DNA of 64,000 bases from Cryptomeria japonica (lineage: Eukaryota; Streptophyta; Pinopsida; Cupressales; Cupressaceae): contig NC_081412.1 in assembly GCF_030272615.1 (NCBI RefSeq), forward strand, positions 345,023,870 to 345,087,869, given 5' to 3'. Positions 52,310 to 64,000 of the stretch are shown piece by piece. Positions within the stretch are counted from its first letter, which is position 1; each line of letters begins with the position of its first letter. The translations under genes and the position numbers were made by a program. Below the pieces are notes generated by a model. It ran no database searches. It was not told the DNA's origin and was given only the letters and a program-made list of their open reading frames with translations.

Positions 52310-54400
52310 GAGGCAATTGGTAATGCTTCACTTAGTGGATAAAGATGTATGCTCTCCATTCTGTTCAATCGAAGAATCTACAACATTGAAATTGGAGAGG
52401 AAACCAACACAACTTGAAAACAAAAAATTCAAAAGAATTTAAAGAATAGTAATTACCAAGGTCTGCTTACTTGTGATAGAATCTTGATTGCAAGAGGTTG
52501 GAAGAACATAATCTTGCTCGTGAAGGTACCACCATGTATGAGCATCTTCCTTGTATTGGTCTCGAAGAGCACAAATACTATGATCTTGTCTTGAGATGAA
52601 CCTTCCAAATTCATTCCTAATATTATCCACCACTTCTAGATTTGAGAACATTCTTTGGAATGCCAACTTGTACCAATTTTTTACCATCTCTATATGGTGT
52701 AGTCCTCCTTGGCAATGAAAATATCTTTGTGCTATGGTATTTGGGGGATAATTCATATGCAAGAAGATGCTATGGTGTGTTCATCTTGTTCTAGTAACGA
52801 TGAATGATTTTTTCCACATTTTGAGAAAATGTTTCTTTAGGGCCATTCTCTTTTTGTGCTATTATGACTTTATTTTTTCTATCATGGAGTCAATGCTAGC
52901 ATAGATTTTCCCCAAATGGCCAATATATATCACCAAACCTAATCATACTCACAGTAGGCTCGGTGAAATTGAAGACAATATCCATAGGAGCCCACTAATT
53001 CTCATCTTAGATCAATGACTTGACCTAATGGGCCCTCTTTGAATTTAATTGCTTCTAGATGCTCCATTGCTGGCTAACGACCATGACACTCAATGCCCGA
53101 TGCATCTTCATAAATTGTCTCAAAAACGATTGTGTGATGCAAACCATGTCTCAACAACATAATGTTTTAGAAAATAAGTTAATAACACATAAAAATATAA
53201 GTTAATATGACATCAATTAAATAATTATATCAAATTTATCTTCAACAATACCAAATTTGAGAAAGTCTTGAAAATGCCTTGTGACATATAATGGTGTGTC
53301 ATAAGCATTTGGATCTCCTCACCCCTAGTATATATAGATTTTGCCCACTCTATTTGAGTGTCAATTGCTTGCATCACCAAGTCAAGAGAGTGTATGGTAC
53401 ATGGTTTCCAAAAATTGTGTGCATACCTTTCCTTGACCAAAGCCATTGCAATCTCACAATTTTCTTATTGTTTGCGATGACTTGGACAACTTTTTCAAGA
53501 TCTATAATTTCTATGGACTCAATGATGATTTTAGAAATGAATTCTACATCATCGATTCACCTCTTACAACCAATCACCTTAAAAAACATTTTCCCTTTGG
53601 GGACACTGCAACAATATTTATTAAAGGTTGTTTTTGCAATTAGTCCATCCATTGGAAATAATAGATACTCTTGTTTCAATCTAAGAATCCCTAATTGGTT
53701 TGAGAGATGTCTCTGTAATTTTTTTTCTTATGACAATAAGGTGGTGCACACCTTTTCATATATAGGGCCCATAAAACCAGAAGGTGCATTATTGATTGCC
53801 ATCCCTATTTCTCGCTAATATGGTGATCTCACCAAGTTGAAGAAGAATCATTGGCAAAAATGCAATGTGCAATTTTTTCCTCTACAATGTCTTTTGTTTC
53901 ATTTTGAAATGCCTTAACCAATGAGCCTCTTTTGTGGGAAGGAGAGGGAACCTCTTCTTGGATAGAAGGCCTCTCCAAAAAAGGATGTCGAGAGGCCAGT
54001 ATTGAATCTGTGGTGTCTTCATTGATGTTTTTCTTGGTAAATGATGTTTTAGTTTTGCTCTCTCACTCAACATCTGCTTCTTGTTTTTTAAATGAATGCC
54101 ATGATTTGTTAATTTGACAACCCCTTTTTATTTCACCCTTCACATTTATTAATCCCACACCCACTTATAACACATGAGTGAGCTTTCACTCAACTATATG
54201 GGCTCTTAAATTGGACCTCATACTCATTACAATTCCAAATAAAAGCCCCACCTGACGGAAGTTGATCAAGCATTGTAACATATTTCCATCAAGGAGATGC
54301 TTGATTATATTTAAATTGTTTGTTTGTTTCAATACCTACTGAACTTGTCACTGCTTCCACTCCCAAACCAAATCAGCAAGGGTCCATTTCCCAATACCCA
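52310..54400 (-). pseudogene. hAT transposase relic (BED, DUF659, hATC)
   Basis: Minus-strand order: BED-finger-like segment at 54245-54100 (WNCNEYEVQFKSPYS, VKAHSCVISGCGINKC), DUF659 region at 53930-53400 (broken; ends KERYAHNFWKPCTIHSLDLV), central segment 52762-52470 (NWYKLAFQRMFSNLEVVDNI, DAHTWWYLHE), and hATC end 52475-52310 (FQPLAIKILSQ in a shifted frame, then TEWRAYIFIH after an intron-like GTAAGC...TTGTAG stretch). Many stops and frame changes show it is inactive. It could in principle have belonged to the same superfamily that mobilised the MITEs in intron 1, but their ends were not found here. Confidence 0.72.
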
Positions 54401-54603
54401 AGAATCTAGTAACTTGCACGAGAGGTATTGAATGAGAGCAACAAGTATATTACGAGAATATTCCTTTCTAGTGAAGGATTTTTCACGAACATGGTCATTT
54501 GAATGGCATTTGGTCTACATATCAATTACAAGGACATAAAAGGTACCCAAGGAGACGAGGGAGTGACCTTGTGAGAATCCTATCAACAATTAATTAGGCT
54601 TCC

Positions 54604-56010
54604 TAAAGAGGTACACTGTCCAATCATGAAGGTAATCACTTGCAAAGCTTAGACAAACTATAGGTCACATATAGAGAGTGGCTTCCAAATCTTCCTCTCC
54701 AGTTCTAGGATTTTTTTTGCAATAAGGTTATTGACAATGCTTGTTTTTTGAAAGTTGATTCCACTGCTTCCGACATGGGACCCTCTACATTTGCTTGTAT
54801 CTTGGTGGACATAGATATCTCCAAAGTTCACGAGGATATCATTTTGATGGTGGGGGTTAGGCCTTAGAATCAACCACTTGACTATGAGCGTCTCCTTTTT
54901 AGATGAAGACAACACTTTGCCATCAACCACTTGGCTTCTATTTGTCCACTCTTTTGGCATAAGGGGGAATGTCCATGATCACTTGACTATTCATGCTTCC
55001 TTTAGAACAAGTCTTCTTAGGATCTATTCTCTCTCCCCTAGTGGCAAGTCATGTTTGTGAGGGGGTTTCTCATGTAGTTGTCAAGTCTTTGGAGAGAAAT
55101 ATTCTTTTGGTTCCTTCAGTTCCTATTGGCGAAGCGTGCACTTAGCCTATTTTGGCTACTTTGTGCTCCATTTTCGCTACTTTTGTTATACCTTTGTCTT
55201 TGGTGTTGAATCCACTTGCTCTTGAGGTAGTTGATTGACGATAGGCATTATTAGCCAAGTGCTCCTCTACTTTTGTTGTACCCATGGATGGGCTTGCTTT
55301 GGGGGAATCCCAAAGAGGTACAATGTCCAATCATGAAGGTAATAACTTGAAGAGCTTGGACAAACTATAGGTCACATATAGAGAGTGGCTTCCAACTCTT
55401 CCTCCAATTTATGTTTTTTTTTTCCGATGAGGTCATTGGCAATGCTATTGGTTGTTTTTTGAAAGTTGATTCTACTGCTTCCTACATGGGTCACTCTACG
55501 TTTGCTTGTATCTTGGTGGACAATTATCTCTAAGGTTCTTCATGAGGATATTGTTTTGATGATGGGGGATATGCCTTAGAATCAACCACTTGACTATGAG
55601 GGTCTCCCCTTTAGACAAAGACACTGTTTTTCCATCAATCACTTGGCTTTCAATTGTCAACTCTTTTGGCATAAGGGGGTGGTCACATGGGAAGGAAAGC
55701 TCATGAAGATCACTTGACTATTAATGCTTCCTCTTTGAACAAGTCATGTTTGCGAGTGGGGTTTCTCATGTAGTTGTCAAGTCTATGGAGAGAAATACTC
55801 TTTTCGTTCCTTTAGCGCCTATTGGTGAAGCCCATCCTTCATCTATTTTGGCTACTTAGTGCCTTGTTTTTGTTGCTTTTATTACATACCCTTGGCTTTG
55901 GTGTTGAATCCACTTTCTCTCGAGGCGTTTGATTGCTGATAATCATCATTAGGTAGGTGCTCCTCTACTTTTGTTGCACCCATGGATGGGTTTTTTGAGG
56001 GAGAATCCTT
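54604..56010 (+). pseudogene. tandem duplicate of a divergent LINE ORF1 (DUF4283) fragment
   Basis: Two direct copies of about 708 bp (54604-55311 and 55312-56010) start at AAAGAGGTACA(C/A)TGTCCAAT and share most of their sequence. In the + frames each gives WLP-LPP, GHSTFACILVD, NQPLDYEGLPFR and a knuckle-like CF-x3-NHLAFNC, aligning in order with the DUF4283/CCHC protein at 8312-9590. The first knuckle Cys is lost in both. Frames are broken many times. The subfamily is distinct from the two ORF1-only copies. Confidence 0.62.
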
Positions 56011-56019
56011 TCAAAACTA

Positions 56020-57478
56020 TTTTACCTTAAAAAAAATGGATGCTTAAAAAAAAATGAAGCTAGATTCTCTAGTCCAAGCCCTTTTTTAGAAAACAAAAGT
56101 CAACACTAAACGTTCCAAATAATTCCTATGTGAAGCACTAGAAAGACTAGGGAGGAAAAACCACAAATGGATTTACATATATTAAGAAGAAACACTCACA
56201 CCTGTCATTGAGGTTCACCTTGTTTGAAGCTTTTGAATGGTCACCACCAATGATTGTTTGAAGACAAATACACAATATAGGCTAATATAACAAAAAAGTT
56301 TGGTAGAGTTAGATGTTTCTTAATTTTGAGAATCTTTTCTATGAATTTTCTCAAATTGGAAATGAAAATTTGATTTTTAATTCCTCTGCTACTAATATCT
56401 AAACGTCACTGTTGTTGATTTTAATTTTCTGAAAGCTTGATATAATAATATTGCATGGGTGAAGAGGGTAAATTATGCTTGTAGAGCTCTTCTTCAAGTG
56501 CATGATCAAGATAATACTCAAGGAAGAAGTCCCAACTAACTCAATGTCAATAGTTGCAGTAAGAATGGGGGGTGGAAAAGGGCAAGTATTAATCAGGAAG
56601 TTACATCAACCCTAGCACTATCACTATGGAAGGACCATATTGGATAGAGGAAAACAAGGGGGAGAGGGGGACACTCCATTGTAGGATGACGATTGCAAAC
56701 ATTAACGTTTGAAGGATATATCATACAAGAACTTTAGCTTGATGGGACATACAAAGTGATATAGTGGTATCATGTTATGTTTATAATTTTACAATCCATT
56801 TTGCTATTTGATTCACTCACTATATATACAACTACAACTAGTCGATCCCACTCACGCTACCATGGGCTTGAGAAATTTTGTAGATATTGATCTTGAAGAG
56901 TTTTGACATGCTTTGTTTGGGTTCAATTTCCAAAGATGGGTGAATCAACCCTAAAGGGGAATGTGACAACTTTTATTAGCAATAAGAGTGGAATGGACCA
57001 CTATTGCTACTAATGATTCCAGGAGTTATATTGTAAAAATTCCAACATAACCTTTTTTCTTTTTACTGCGAGGAATCAAAAGTTTAACCCGACAACCCAT
57101 AGCTTAGCTCTTTACAAGGCTTACTTCTTATTGTCAAATAAATCCATTTTTGTTTATTAGTTGTCCTACATTTTATTTGTTTTTGTTATTTTTTCTTGTT
57201 CTTTTTTAATTGTTATTCTTTATGGAAGGTAACAAGAGACATCAAATCTTCAATTGATTTTTTTTTATAGTAGCCAAAATTTCTAGTGGTTGTATGCCAA
57301 GAAACAATTCAAAGTTTGTGACCAAGACAAGTTGAAGGATTTATTTCCTAAGATCATTGATGTTGCGTAAGAGAGATTTAGTCCTTGTGAAAACATTCAC
57401 TAGATATGAAGTACTCAAACTAGTCAAACACCATTAGGATAAAGATTAGGATGTATGCCCAAATTTTACTAAGGGCAT
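56020..57478. other. no recognisable feature
   Basis: AT-rich sequence without a supported gene, RNA or element boundary. Confidence 0.4.
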
Positions 57479-57604
57479 TGTAAGACTAGAAATCCTAGCA
57501 TGCACATATTGTCATAAGGCAATCACAAAACCCTTGTATCTATGCAAAGATCATGCCTACTAATGAATAATGTGAAACAAGTGCAAGAAACAGGCAAAAC
57601 CAAC

Positions 57605-59405
57605 CTAGGTTCAAACCCCATGGGTTCGTCTCTACCGTGTTAACAATGGAGCATGCTTTATCTTGGGGAGAGCCTTGGAGAAATAGTGGGGCTTCTTGCC
57701 TGTAGTGCTTACATCTTTGGTTCAAACCATAAAGTTTTTGAATCATTATCGATCATAACAGATGGCTGCCAGAGGTGTTTCCTGCCCGCTGGGGATTTTT
57801 TGAATCCCCTCTGACTGTTGGTGCTGCGAATGGGGGATCTCCTTCCCCGTTGGCTTCTCCTTCCGCTTTGGGTGCTCGTTCGCCACCTTCTACGCAGGGT
57901 CTTCCCTCTTCGGGTGTGGGTGCTGTGTCTGCTCCACCTCCTGGGGGTAACCGCTATAAAGCTGGGGTTGCAAAGATGTTTGCTCCTGTGGCCGAGCCTT
58001 TTCCTGTTTGCAGGTCCATTGCCATTTCTCTAGAGGAGGATACTAAGGATGAGATTGATCATGCTGCCTCTGTTTTTGCTGCTCATGGTATTATTTGTAG
58101 ATTTAGAGGTTTTTGGCCCAACCTTCTTGATCTTCATGCATGAATATCCAAGCACTGGGAGACCATCTTGTGTGGTACAGTTCATATCTTTCCTTTGGCT
58201 AAAGGTTTTTTCATAGCAAAATTTGACAATGTTGAGGACATAAACTGTATTCTATGTGATCATTTCTTCAGTTGGGATGATCGCTTTGTGTTAGGCACAA
58301 AGATTTCAATCCCTCTTCTGAAACTTTCAACAAGATGCCTATTTGGGTTAGGCTCCCTAACCTCCCACTCCATCTTTGGGTGGATTCTCTTCTGCAGGAA
58401 GTGGGTGGGGCTCTTGGGAACTTTCTGATGTTCGACGATGATTCTTTTAATATTCACCATTCTACCTATGCTCACATTTTGGTGGACATTGATGTGTCTA
58501 ATGGTTTGCCTGCAGAGATTAAGCTTATGTCTTCTAAAGGCCATTGGATTCAGCCTTTGGACTATGAAGGGATTCCCTTTAGATGCAAAAAGTGCTTTGA
58601 AATGGGTCATGTTGCTGCTAAATGTGATCTTGGTGTTACTAAGAAACGTTCTGTGTCTTGGTGGAATGGTGCTTCAACTCAACATTATTATGTTGTGAAG
58701 AAATCTTCACAGTGAAGTTTCTCCCAGGTGGTTGCTTAGGATAGCCCAACTGCTATTACGGCTCCTCTGGCGGATGAGGAGGCTTCCTCTAGGGAGGGTG
58801 GTTCTGATTCTTTTTGGCCTTTGGAGGCTGTTGGGGCTTGTGGGTTGCAGGTTGGTGTTTCTTCTGATGTGTTTGTCCTTCCTGTTTCTGACATGGAGGA
58901 AGTTGATGTTGCTGGCTCTTTGGATGCTGCTGTTCCTTTGGGCTTGGCTAGCTCTTTCTCGGGTCCTTTGCACCCGACTTCTTGGATGGATTCCACTGCG
59001 AAGGTGGAAGAAGTGTGGATATCGACGAAAAGGAAAAAATCTAAATCTGCGAGTGCTTTGATATGACACTTCGCTCCCATAAAGGGAAGAAGTAATGTGT
59101 TGCTTGTCCTCTTCTGGTTGAGGGAGGCAGCTAAAACCCTTTGTTGTGTGCTTTCCTTGGTGTATGATAGCAATTTTAGAGGGCTTGCCTTGTTGGTTAG
59201 GGCATGCTGTCTTTTCCACTAGTACATGGTGCTTGTAAATCCCTGGGATAGTTTCTTGCTATCCTGTTTTCTTGTGTTGGTTTGGGCTGCTAGTGTTTAA
59301 TGTTTATCAATCTAGACAACCTTATCTATTGGGTTCCAGTCCTTCGTTCTCTTTTGTAAGGGGTTTCTGGTCCCCTCAAAACATGTTTTTGCCTAATAAA
59401 AAACA
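57605..59405 (+). mobile_element. LINE-like element with ORF1 but no ORF2, copy 2
   Basis: A leader of about 155 bp, a decayed ORF1 (57762-59095) and a 3' region of about 300 bp ending GTAAGGGGTTTCTGGTCCCC, then TCAAAACATG and TGCCTAATAAAAAACAA. The undivided relative at 60494-61339 shows the empty site: the flanking AAGAAACAGGCAAAACCAA and TCAACAAATTATAG join up there. No ORF2 sequence lies between ORF1 and tail. Confidence 0.75.
57762..59095 (+). pseudogene. LINE ORF1 (DUF4283 plus CCHC zinc knuckle), copy 2
   Basis: Starts at ATG 57762 (MAARGVSCPLGIF). An extra T in the run 57796-57801 shifts the frame; a TGA at 58141 replaces a Trp kept in copy 1; another shift lies near 58290; TGA 58713 and TAG 58737 follow the knuckle. 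Between breaks the DUF4283 order is clear: [81 protein letters not shown]. The last segment ends FDMTLRSHKGKK at TAA 59093. It keeps the N-terminal Ser/Pro/Gly-rich region that is harder to read in copy 1. Confidence 0.82.
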
Positions 59406-60493
59406 ATCAACAAATTATAGCTTTTCAAACACATTTAAATTCTCTCCATTGTTCTTGAGTTCGGTTTGAATTTATTTGAATGTTGCTATCATAAATATGC
59501 AAGCACAAATGATAATAAATTAAAAGAAAAGCTCGAGGTTGTGGTTAAATAGATAATGGGTGAAGAGATTCAAATATATAGATTGAGAGGAGGGAAGATC
59601 AACGACTAAGTTTGAATCTAGCCCATATGAGATTGATAGTTGAGATAGAATGAGAGGAAATGGAGGCTAAAAATGGAAAAGAGAGTGGGAAGAGGTGGAG
59701 GAGTGATGGAAGAAGTGGAGGAGTGATGGAAGAAAAGAATGGACAAGTAGTTCGGTGGTGGAAGAATTAAATACTTAAAATTATTTAATTCATGTACAAA
59801 TTTTATATATTTTGAGAAGAACTAAGGTAGATATAAATAATTAAATATATTGGAATAATTTATTTAACTATAGAGGAACACTAGTAAATTAAATAATTAA
59901 AGTAATCATTTAATTACAATTGATTGGAAGAATGACTAAAGTATTACTTCAATAATAATAAAATATTTAGTTAATGCGTATGGGCAAAAATTGATATTTA
60001 ATTAATGTCAAAAGAAAGGGATAATTAGAAAAATAATCAAAGTATGTAATTATTTCAATTAATCATGAAGAAGCGATGATGAGAAATTATGAGGAAAAAT
60101 AGGTTAATTTTTAGTGTCTACATTTTTCCCTTCTTTGAGACAATGCGTATTTCAACATTGTTTGAAAGGAAAAGAGAAATTTTGGATAGGCGAAGGTGGC
60201 AGAAATATAGTGAAAATGGCTAGTAAGGGTAAAGGGATGAGTCATGATAGGGTTTCGAAGCTCCATGAGTCAACACTAGGTCAACAAGGGGCCTATAATG
60301 GAAAGGGGAGGGGCACATTAGCCTCATTTGCACACTCTTAGGCTTCCAAGTGTCACTTTTAGAGATTAGTTTGTACTTTTTGAGATAGCAGGCATTCTAT
60401 GTAGTGGATCCAAGTGTTCGAGAGGCTAGCCGAGTATGAGCCACCGATAGGTTTTCTATCCCACTTTGTCAATTCGGACCGAGCGTGCCTAAA

Positions 60494-61339
60494 TGTAAGA
60501 TCATAAATCCTAGCATGCACAAATGGTTGAAGGACAACCACAAAACCTTAGAGTCTATGCAAAGATTGAACGGTACAAACGGAGAACGTGAAACAATTAC
60601 AAGAAATAAGGACAACAATAATCAAAATATACCTTTTCAACACTCATTTTAATTCTCTCCATTGTTCCTGAGTTCTCTTCAAATTTATTTGATTGTTGGT
60701 CTTAGAAGTCCACAAGCACAAATGATAATAGATAAAAGAAAAGCTCAAGGTTGTGGCTAAGAGATAATGAATGAAGGGATTCAAATATATAGATTGAGAG
60801 GAGGGGAGGTCAATGGTTGAGTTTGAATCTAGCCTAGAGGAGACCGACCATTGAGATTGAATGAGAGGAAGTGGAGGTTAAAGATGGAAAAGAAGAGATG
60901 GAAGAAGTGAAATGGTTGAAGAAAATAATGGACTAGTGGCTAGGTGGTGGAAAAATTAAATAATTAAAATTCTTTGATTCATGTGCCTAGGATGTAAATA
61001 AATAAAACACAAATTTTATTTATTTTTAGAAGAACTAATGTAAAGGATAATAATTAAATAAATTGGAATAATATATTTAACTATAGAGGAACATTAGTTA
61101 ATTCAATAATTAAAGTAGTCATAATGGTTTGGAAGAATGACTAAAGTATTAATTAAATAATAAAAAATATTTAATTAATTAGCACGGGCGAAAATCAATG
61201 AACTAATCAAATAATAATTTTTTTTAATATCAGAAGAAAGGGATAATTAGTAAAATAATTAATTAAAAATTATTTTCTTAATTCATGAAGCAACGATGAG
61301 AAAGGATGAGTAGAAAGAGGTCAATTTTTAGTGTCTACA
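60494..61339 (+). repeat. right copy of the candidate LTR pair
   Basis: 846 bp, TGTAAGATCATAAATCC to TTTTTAGTGTCTACA. It is uninterrupted and serves as the empty-site reference for the LINE in the left copy. By eye the two copies differ at well over a tenth of positions, so the pair is old. Confidence 0.6.
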
Positions 61340-64000
61340 TGCATTAGTAGGTAACACACCTAACAAATTTTGTGTTAGCAAGTGCAACATAATGAGGCAA
61401 TACAACTTGCTCGCATACACACGTTTAGTCACACACAACTACACTAACACAAATACCAAACATGCGTAAGATAGGTTAAATTGACACACAAGTAGAGAGA
61501 TGGCCTCCTCTCATCTATGAAGGGTTGCATATGTCATAATGTGGCACTAACACACGCATTACTAGAAGACCAAACTCAATACAAGAAGCATAACAACATT
61601 CATTCCTTTGATCATTAACTAATTCTCTAAGATGAAGTGTGTGTCTAGAATGTTATTACATCTGTCTCTGTCTCTGTCCCTGTCTCTGTCTCTGTCTTTG
61701 TCTATACACACACACACATTATGTATACACACATGCATTTATATATATGTGTGTGTATGTGTATGTTATGAAATTAATTGCAAAAGATAAATATATTAGG
61801 AGATATGCTGCAAATACTTTATAATAATATGCCACTTCGAGGGACCAACCTCCTTATCCGCTTTGAGGCCGACACTTACAATAGCATTCACCAAGAACTT
61901 AATACTCAACACGAGGATAATAACTAACCTATAACTCCTATATATACAATATTTATGCCTTGGATACCATTTAGGCTGACTTAGGTACTTAAATATAACT
62001 CTTAGGATGACCTGAATTCATATATATGATTATAATAATGATTATGTCGCTTATTTAAGAGTTAAGGTAGCCACAAGTTGACTACTCATAACACAATACA
62101 TACTACAGGGTTAGGGGCATATCATTGCCTCCCTCTTTGCAAAACCATTGTCGTCAATGCTAACTTTTTCTTCTTCTTCTTCTTCATCTCCTTGGTTTTG
62201 CTTTCGTTGCTTCTTTTTGTTTCTTGTTTTTCTTGCCCTTGCTCTTGCTCTTTCTCTCGTGCTTGCCCTTTTTCTTGCTTTTGTTCTTACTTTTGTTCCT
62301 ACTCTTGCTCTTGCTCTTGCCCTTCTACTTCTTTTTCTTTTTCTTGTTCTTATGCTTCTTGTACTTGTTTTATTTTCTTTTTCTTTTTTTTCTACAATGC
62401 CTATATATCACTTTTTAAAAAAGAATCTCCAAGAAATTAGCTATTTTGTAGCATTGAGAGTGAAATTATTAGAAACACTAATTTCATAGTAAGTCACTTA
62501 TTTTTACTCTAATTGCTTTATTGGATTGAATCCACTTCAAGGGGGATACCTTTGGTGCAGGAGCACCTAGCACAAGATGGCCACCATGATGCCAATTTTG
62601 TAATAGGTTAAGGTTTTTGAGTTCTTGTCATGAATAAGGTCTTAGAAGATCATCTTTGATGTAATAAAGGTCATTAAGATCATTAGGTGGTGTGTTGAGT
62701 CCTATTAGGAGTAATGTTGACAAATATTGTCAAAATTGTCATTGTGTGGAAAATGTGTCAATGGGTTCAATATGGTGTTCGATGATGTGTAAAGGTCTTA
62801 TAGACCTATTTGAACCTACTTATGTCAGTTTTGAGTCATGATGGTCTTAGGTTAAGTCTAGGATCAATTTTAGACAAAATTGCCATTGTTGTCAAAAGTT
62901 GACAAAGCAACTTTTTGCATTTATATGGGTGATTAGGTGTTAGTTTGGTAAAACAAGTTCAAAAGTCAGTTAGAGACGTTGGGGAATAAGGAGAAATATA
63001 CCTCTTTCCCATCAATCCACAGGTCTGTTGGGTAATGTAATGAAGCATTTTCAATAAAATTTCTGAGTTTACCCTACAATTTCTTTAAGTTCTCAGGCAC
63101 ACAGTCTGCTATTTTGAATTTTTCATTGATTAAATCTATTCATTGGATTTGCAAATCAATTGGAGATGATAGAGGAGTGAATCCTCTGCATTTTCCTTTT
63201 TGTATCATTGAATTTCATTCCGATTTGAAAAATATATTAATTTTAGTAAAAACTATCAAAACCCTAGTCTAGGGTAACCTGCGACAATAATTAATGTATT
63301 TGGGGTCACTTCCACGTTGATGAATCCATGACAAAACGTGGAATGACCCTTGACAACATGTATTTTGTTTGTAAACTGTTTGCAGGGTCCCTTGAAAAGA
63401 TTTGCACATGCTAGGGAGGACACAAAGTCTGAATTTGTGTCTCATACTGTGACAAACAACAAGTTGTTGATGTTTTGAAGGAAATCCAATCCGAGGAGGG
63501 CTTGGGAGGATAAGTGGAGACCTGGAAGATGGTGTGAGAGTGTCACAAATATGGTCCAAGTGGTTAGTGATCAAAAGAACCAACCAAACTATGAAGGTTT
63601 ATGACTGTCCCAGTGAAAGAACATTGACTGTCACAGTTTGACAGTGAGTAGGTTCATTGAAAGTTGCAAGGTTGAAATGTGAGTTGTTGTTGATTTTGAG
63701 GAAGGGGAAGAGAATAGAGAATTCCTCCTACATCTTGACTAGTGTTTGAAGGCATCAAGAAGGGAAGGTGAGCCATGAATCCGTGATTGTTCCTGCACAT
63801 AATGTGACTATCCTAGATAATAGTAAAACAACAGTGAATGTTGTTGTGACCTTTGGGTGGTTGGGATGATAAAGAGCCATGGTTGTACATGTTGGGAAGT
63901 CCTTGGAGTGTTGAAGAGTACATTTTCTTGTGGGTATCTATTACATGTTGTGAGTTGGGCATTAGTGGAGATTGGAAGTCCTAATAGGGGGATGGTCTTG
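61340..64000. other. simple repeats and unclassified sequence at the right edge
   Basis: 61661-61765 holds (TCTGTC)n followed by (CA)n, (TA)n and (TG)n tracts. 62160-62400 is a long pyrimidine-rich stretch of CTT and TTGCTC repeats on the + strand. From 62500 to the end the sequence is AT-rich and repeat-like (TCAATAAAATTTC near 63052), with no coding region or boundary I can support. Confidence 0.5.

Larger units (their letters stand above)
57479..61339 (+). mobile_element. candidate LTR pair with a very short internal region
   Basis: Two related sequences, 57479-60122 (split by the LINE at 57605-59405; about 840 bp without it) and 60494-61339 (846 bp), both begin TGTAAGA and contain AAATCCTAGCATGCACA. 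Both share TTCAAATATATAGATTGAGA and end TTTTTAGTGTCTACA. The 371 bp between them (60123-60493) could code for a small ORF near 60216 (MASKGKGMSHDRVSKLHEST), but no clear primer site was found. Flanks GGCAT and TGCAT match at four of five bases. It may be an internally deleted or TRIM-like element; a simple segmental duplication is the alternative. Confidence 0.5.

Noticed and set aside
62078-62489. Overlapping 113-120-codon frames rich in Leu, Phe, Cys and Ser
   Set aside because: They are translations of a pyrimidine-rich simple repeat and have no support as genes.

Overview
The window is nuclear DNA from a seed plant, most likely a gymnosperm (conifer-like). It holds a plant-specific gene with very long introns, packed with LINEs, LTR retrotransposons, solo LTRs and hAT-type elements in all states of decay. 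The species cannot be fixed from the sequence.

The backbone is one gene on the + strand, a COP1-INTERACTING PROTEIN 7 (CIP7)-like gene, with coding exons from 1364 to 49242. Twelve coding exons can be joined with correct splice sites and phases into one open frame of 4,791 nt (1,596 aa). Exon 1 (1364-1422) is separated from exon 2 (35334) by a first intron of 33,911 bp. Most of the mobile DNA in the left half of the window lies inside that intron.

Intron 1, left to right: protein-like minus-strand segments (2290-3130); a LINE ORF2 relic (3140-5590, minus); an AT-rich stretch with a 45-bp minisatellite; a LINE-like element carrying ORF1 but no ORF2 (8105-9600, minus); a 3.8-kb gypsy LTR (10518-14319, minus) still joined to the polypurine tract and end of its pol gene; a second, nearly complete LINE ORF2 (15194-21250, minus) that was later hit by a 1,052-bp hAT-type MITE (8-bp target duplication) and by an 842-bp solo LTR (5-bp duplication ATTAG); a 3.1-kb solo LTR of the same family as the 3.8-kb LTR in the opposite orientation (21699-24789); a copia gag relic (30951) and a second, 423-bp MITE of the same hAT family (32023-32445).

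Intron 4 holds a young LTR retrotransposon (36326-43418) in the same orientation as the gene. Its 320-bp LTRs differ at 5 positions, its target duplication TAGAG is perfect, and it has a tRNA-Asp-type primer site and a polypurine tract. It carries an open gag-protease frame that runs directly into the last part of integrase, so reverse transcriptase, RNase H and most of integrase are missing without loss of the frame. Its leader contains a locally scrambled, partly inverted duplication.

Downstream of the gene are an AT-rich repeat region, a decayed hAT (BED/DUF659/hATC) transposase (52310-54400, minus), a tandem pair of divergent LINE-ORF1 (DUF4283) fragments (54604-56010), and a candidate LTR pair (57479-61339) whose left LTR is split by a second ORF1-only LINE. 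Microsatellites and unclassified repeats fill the right end. No tRNA, rRNA or CRISPR feature was seen.
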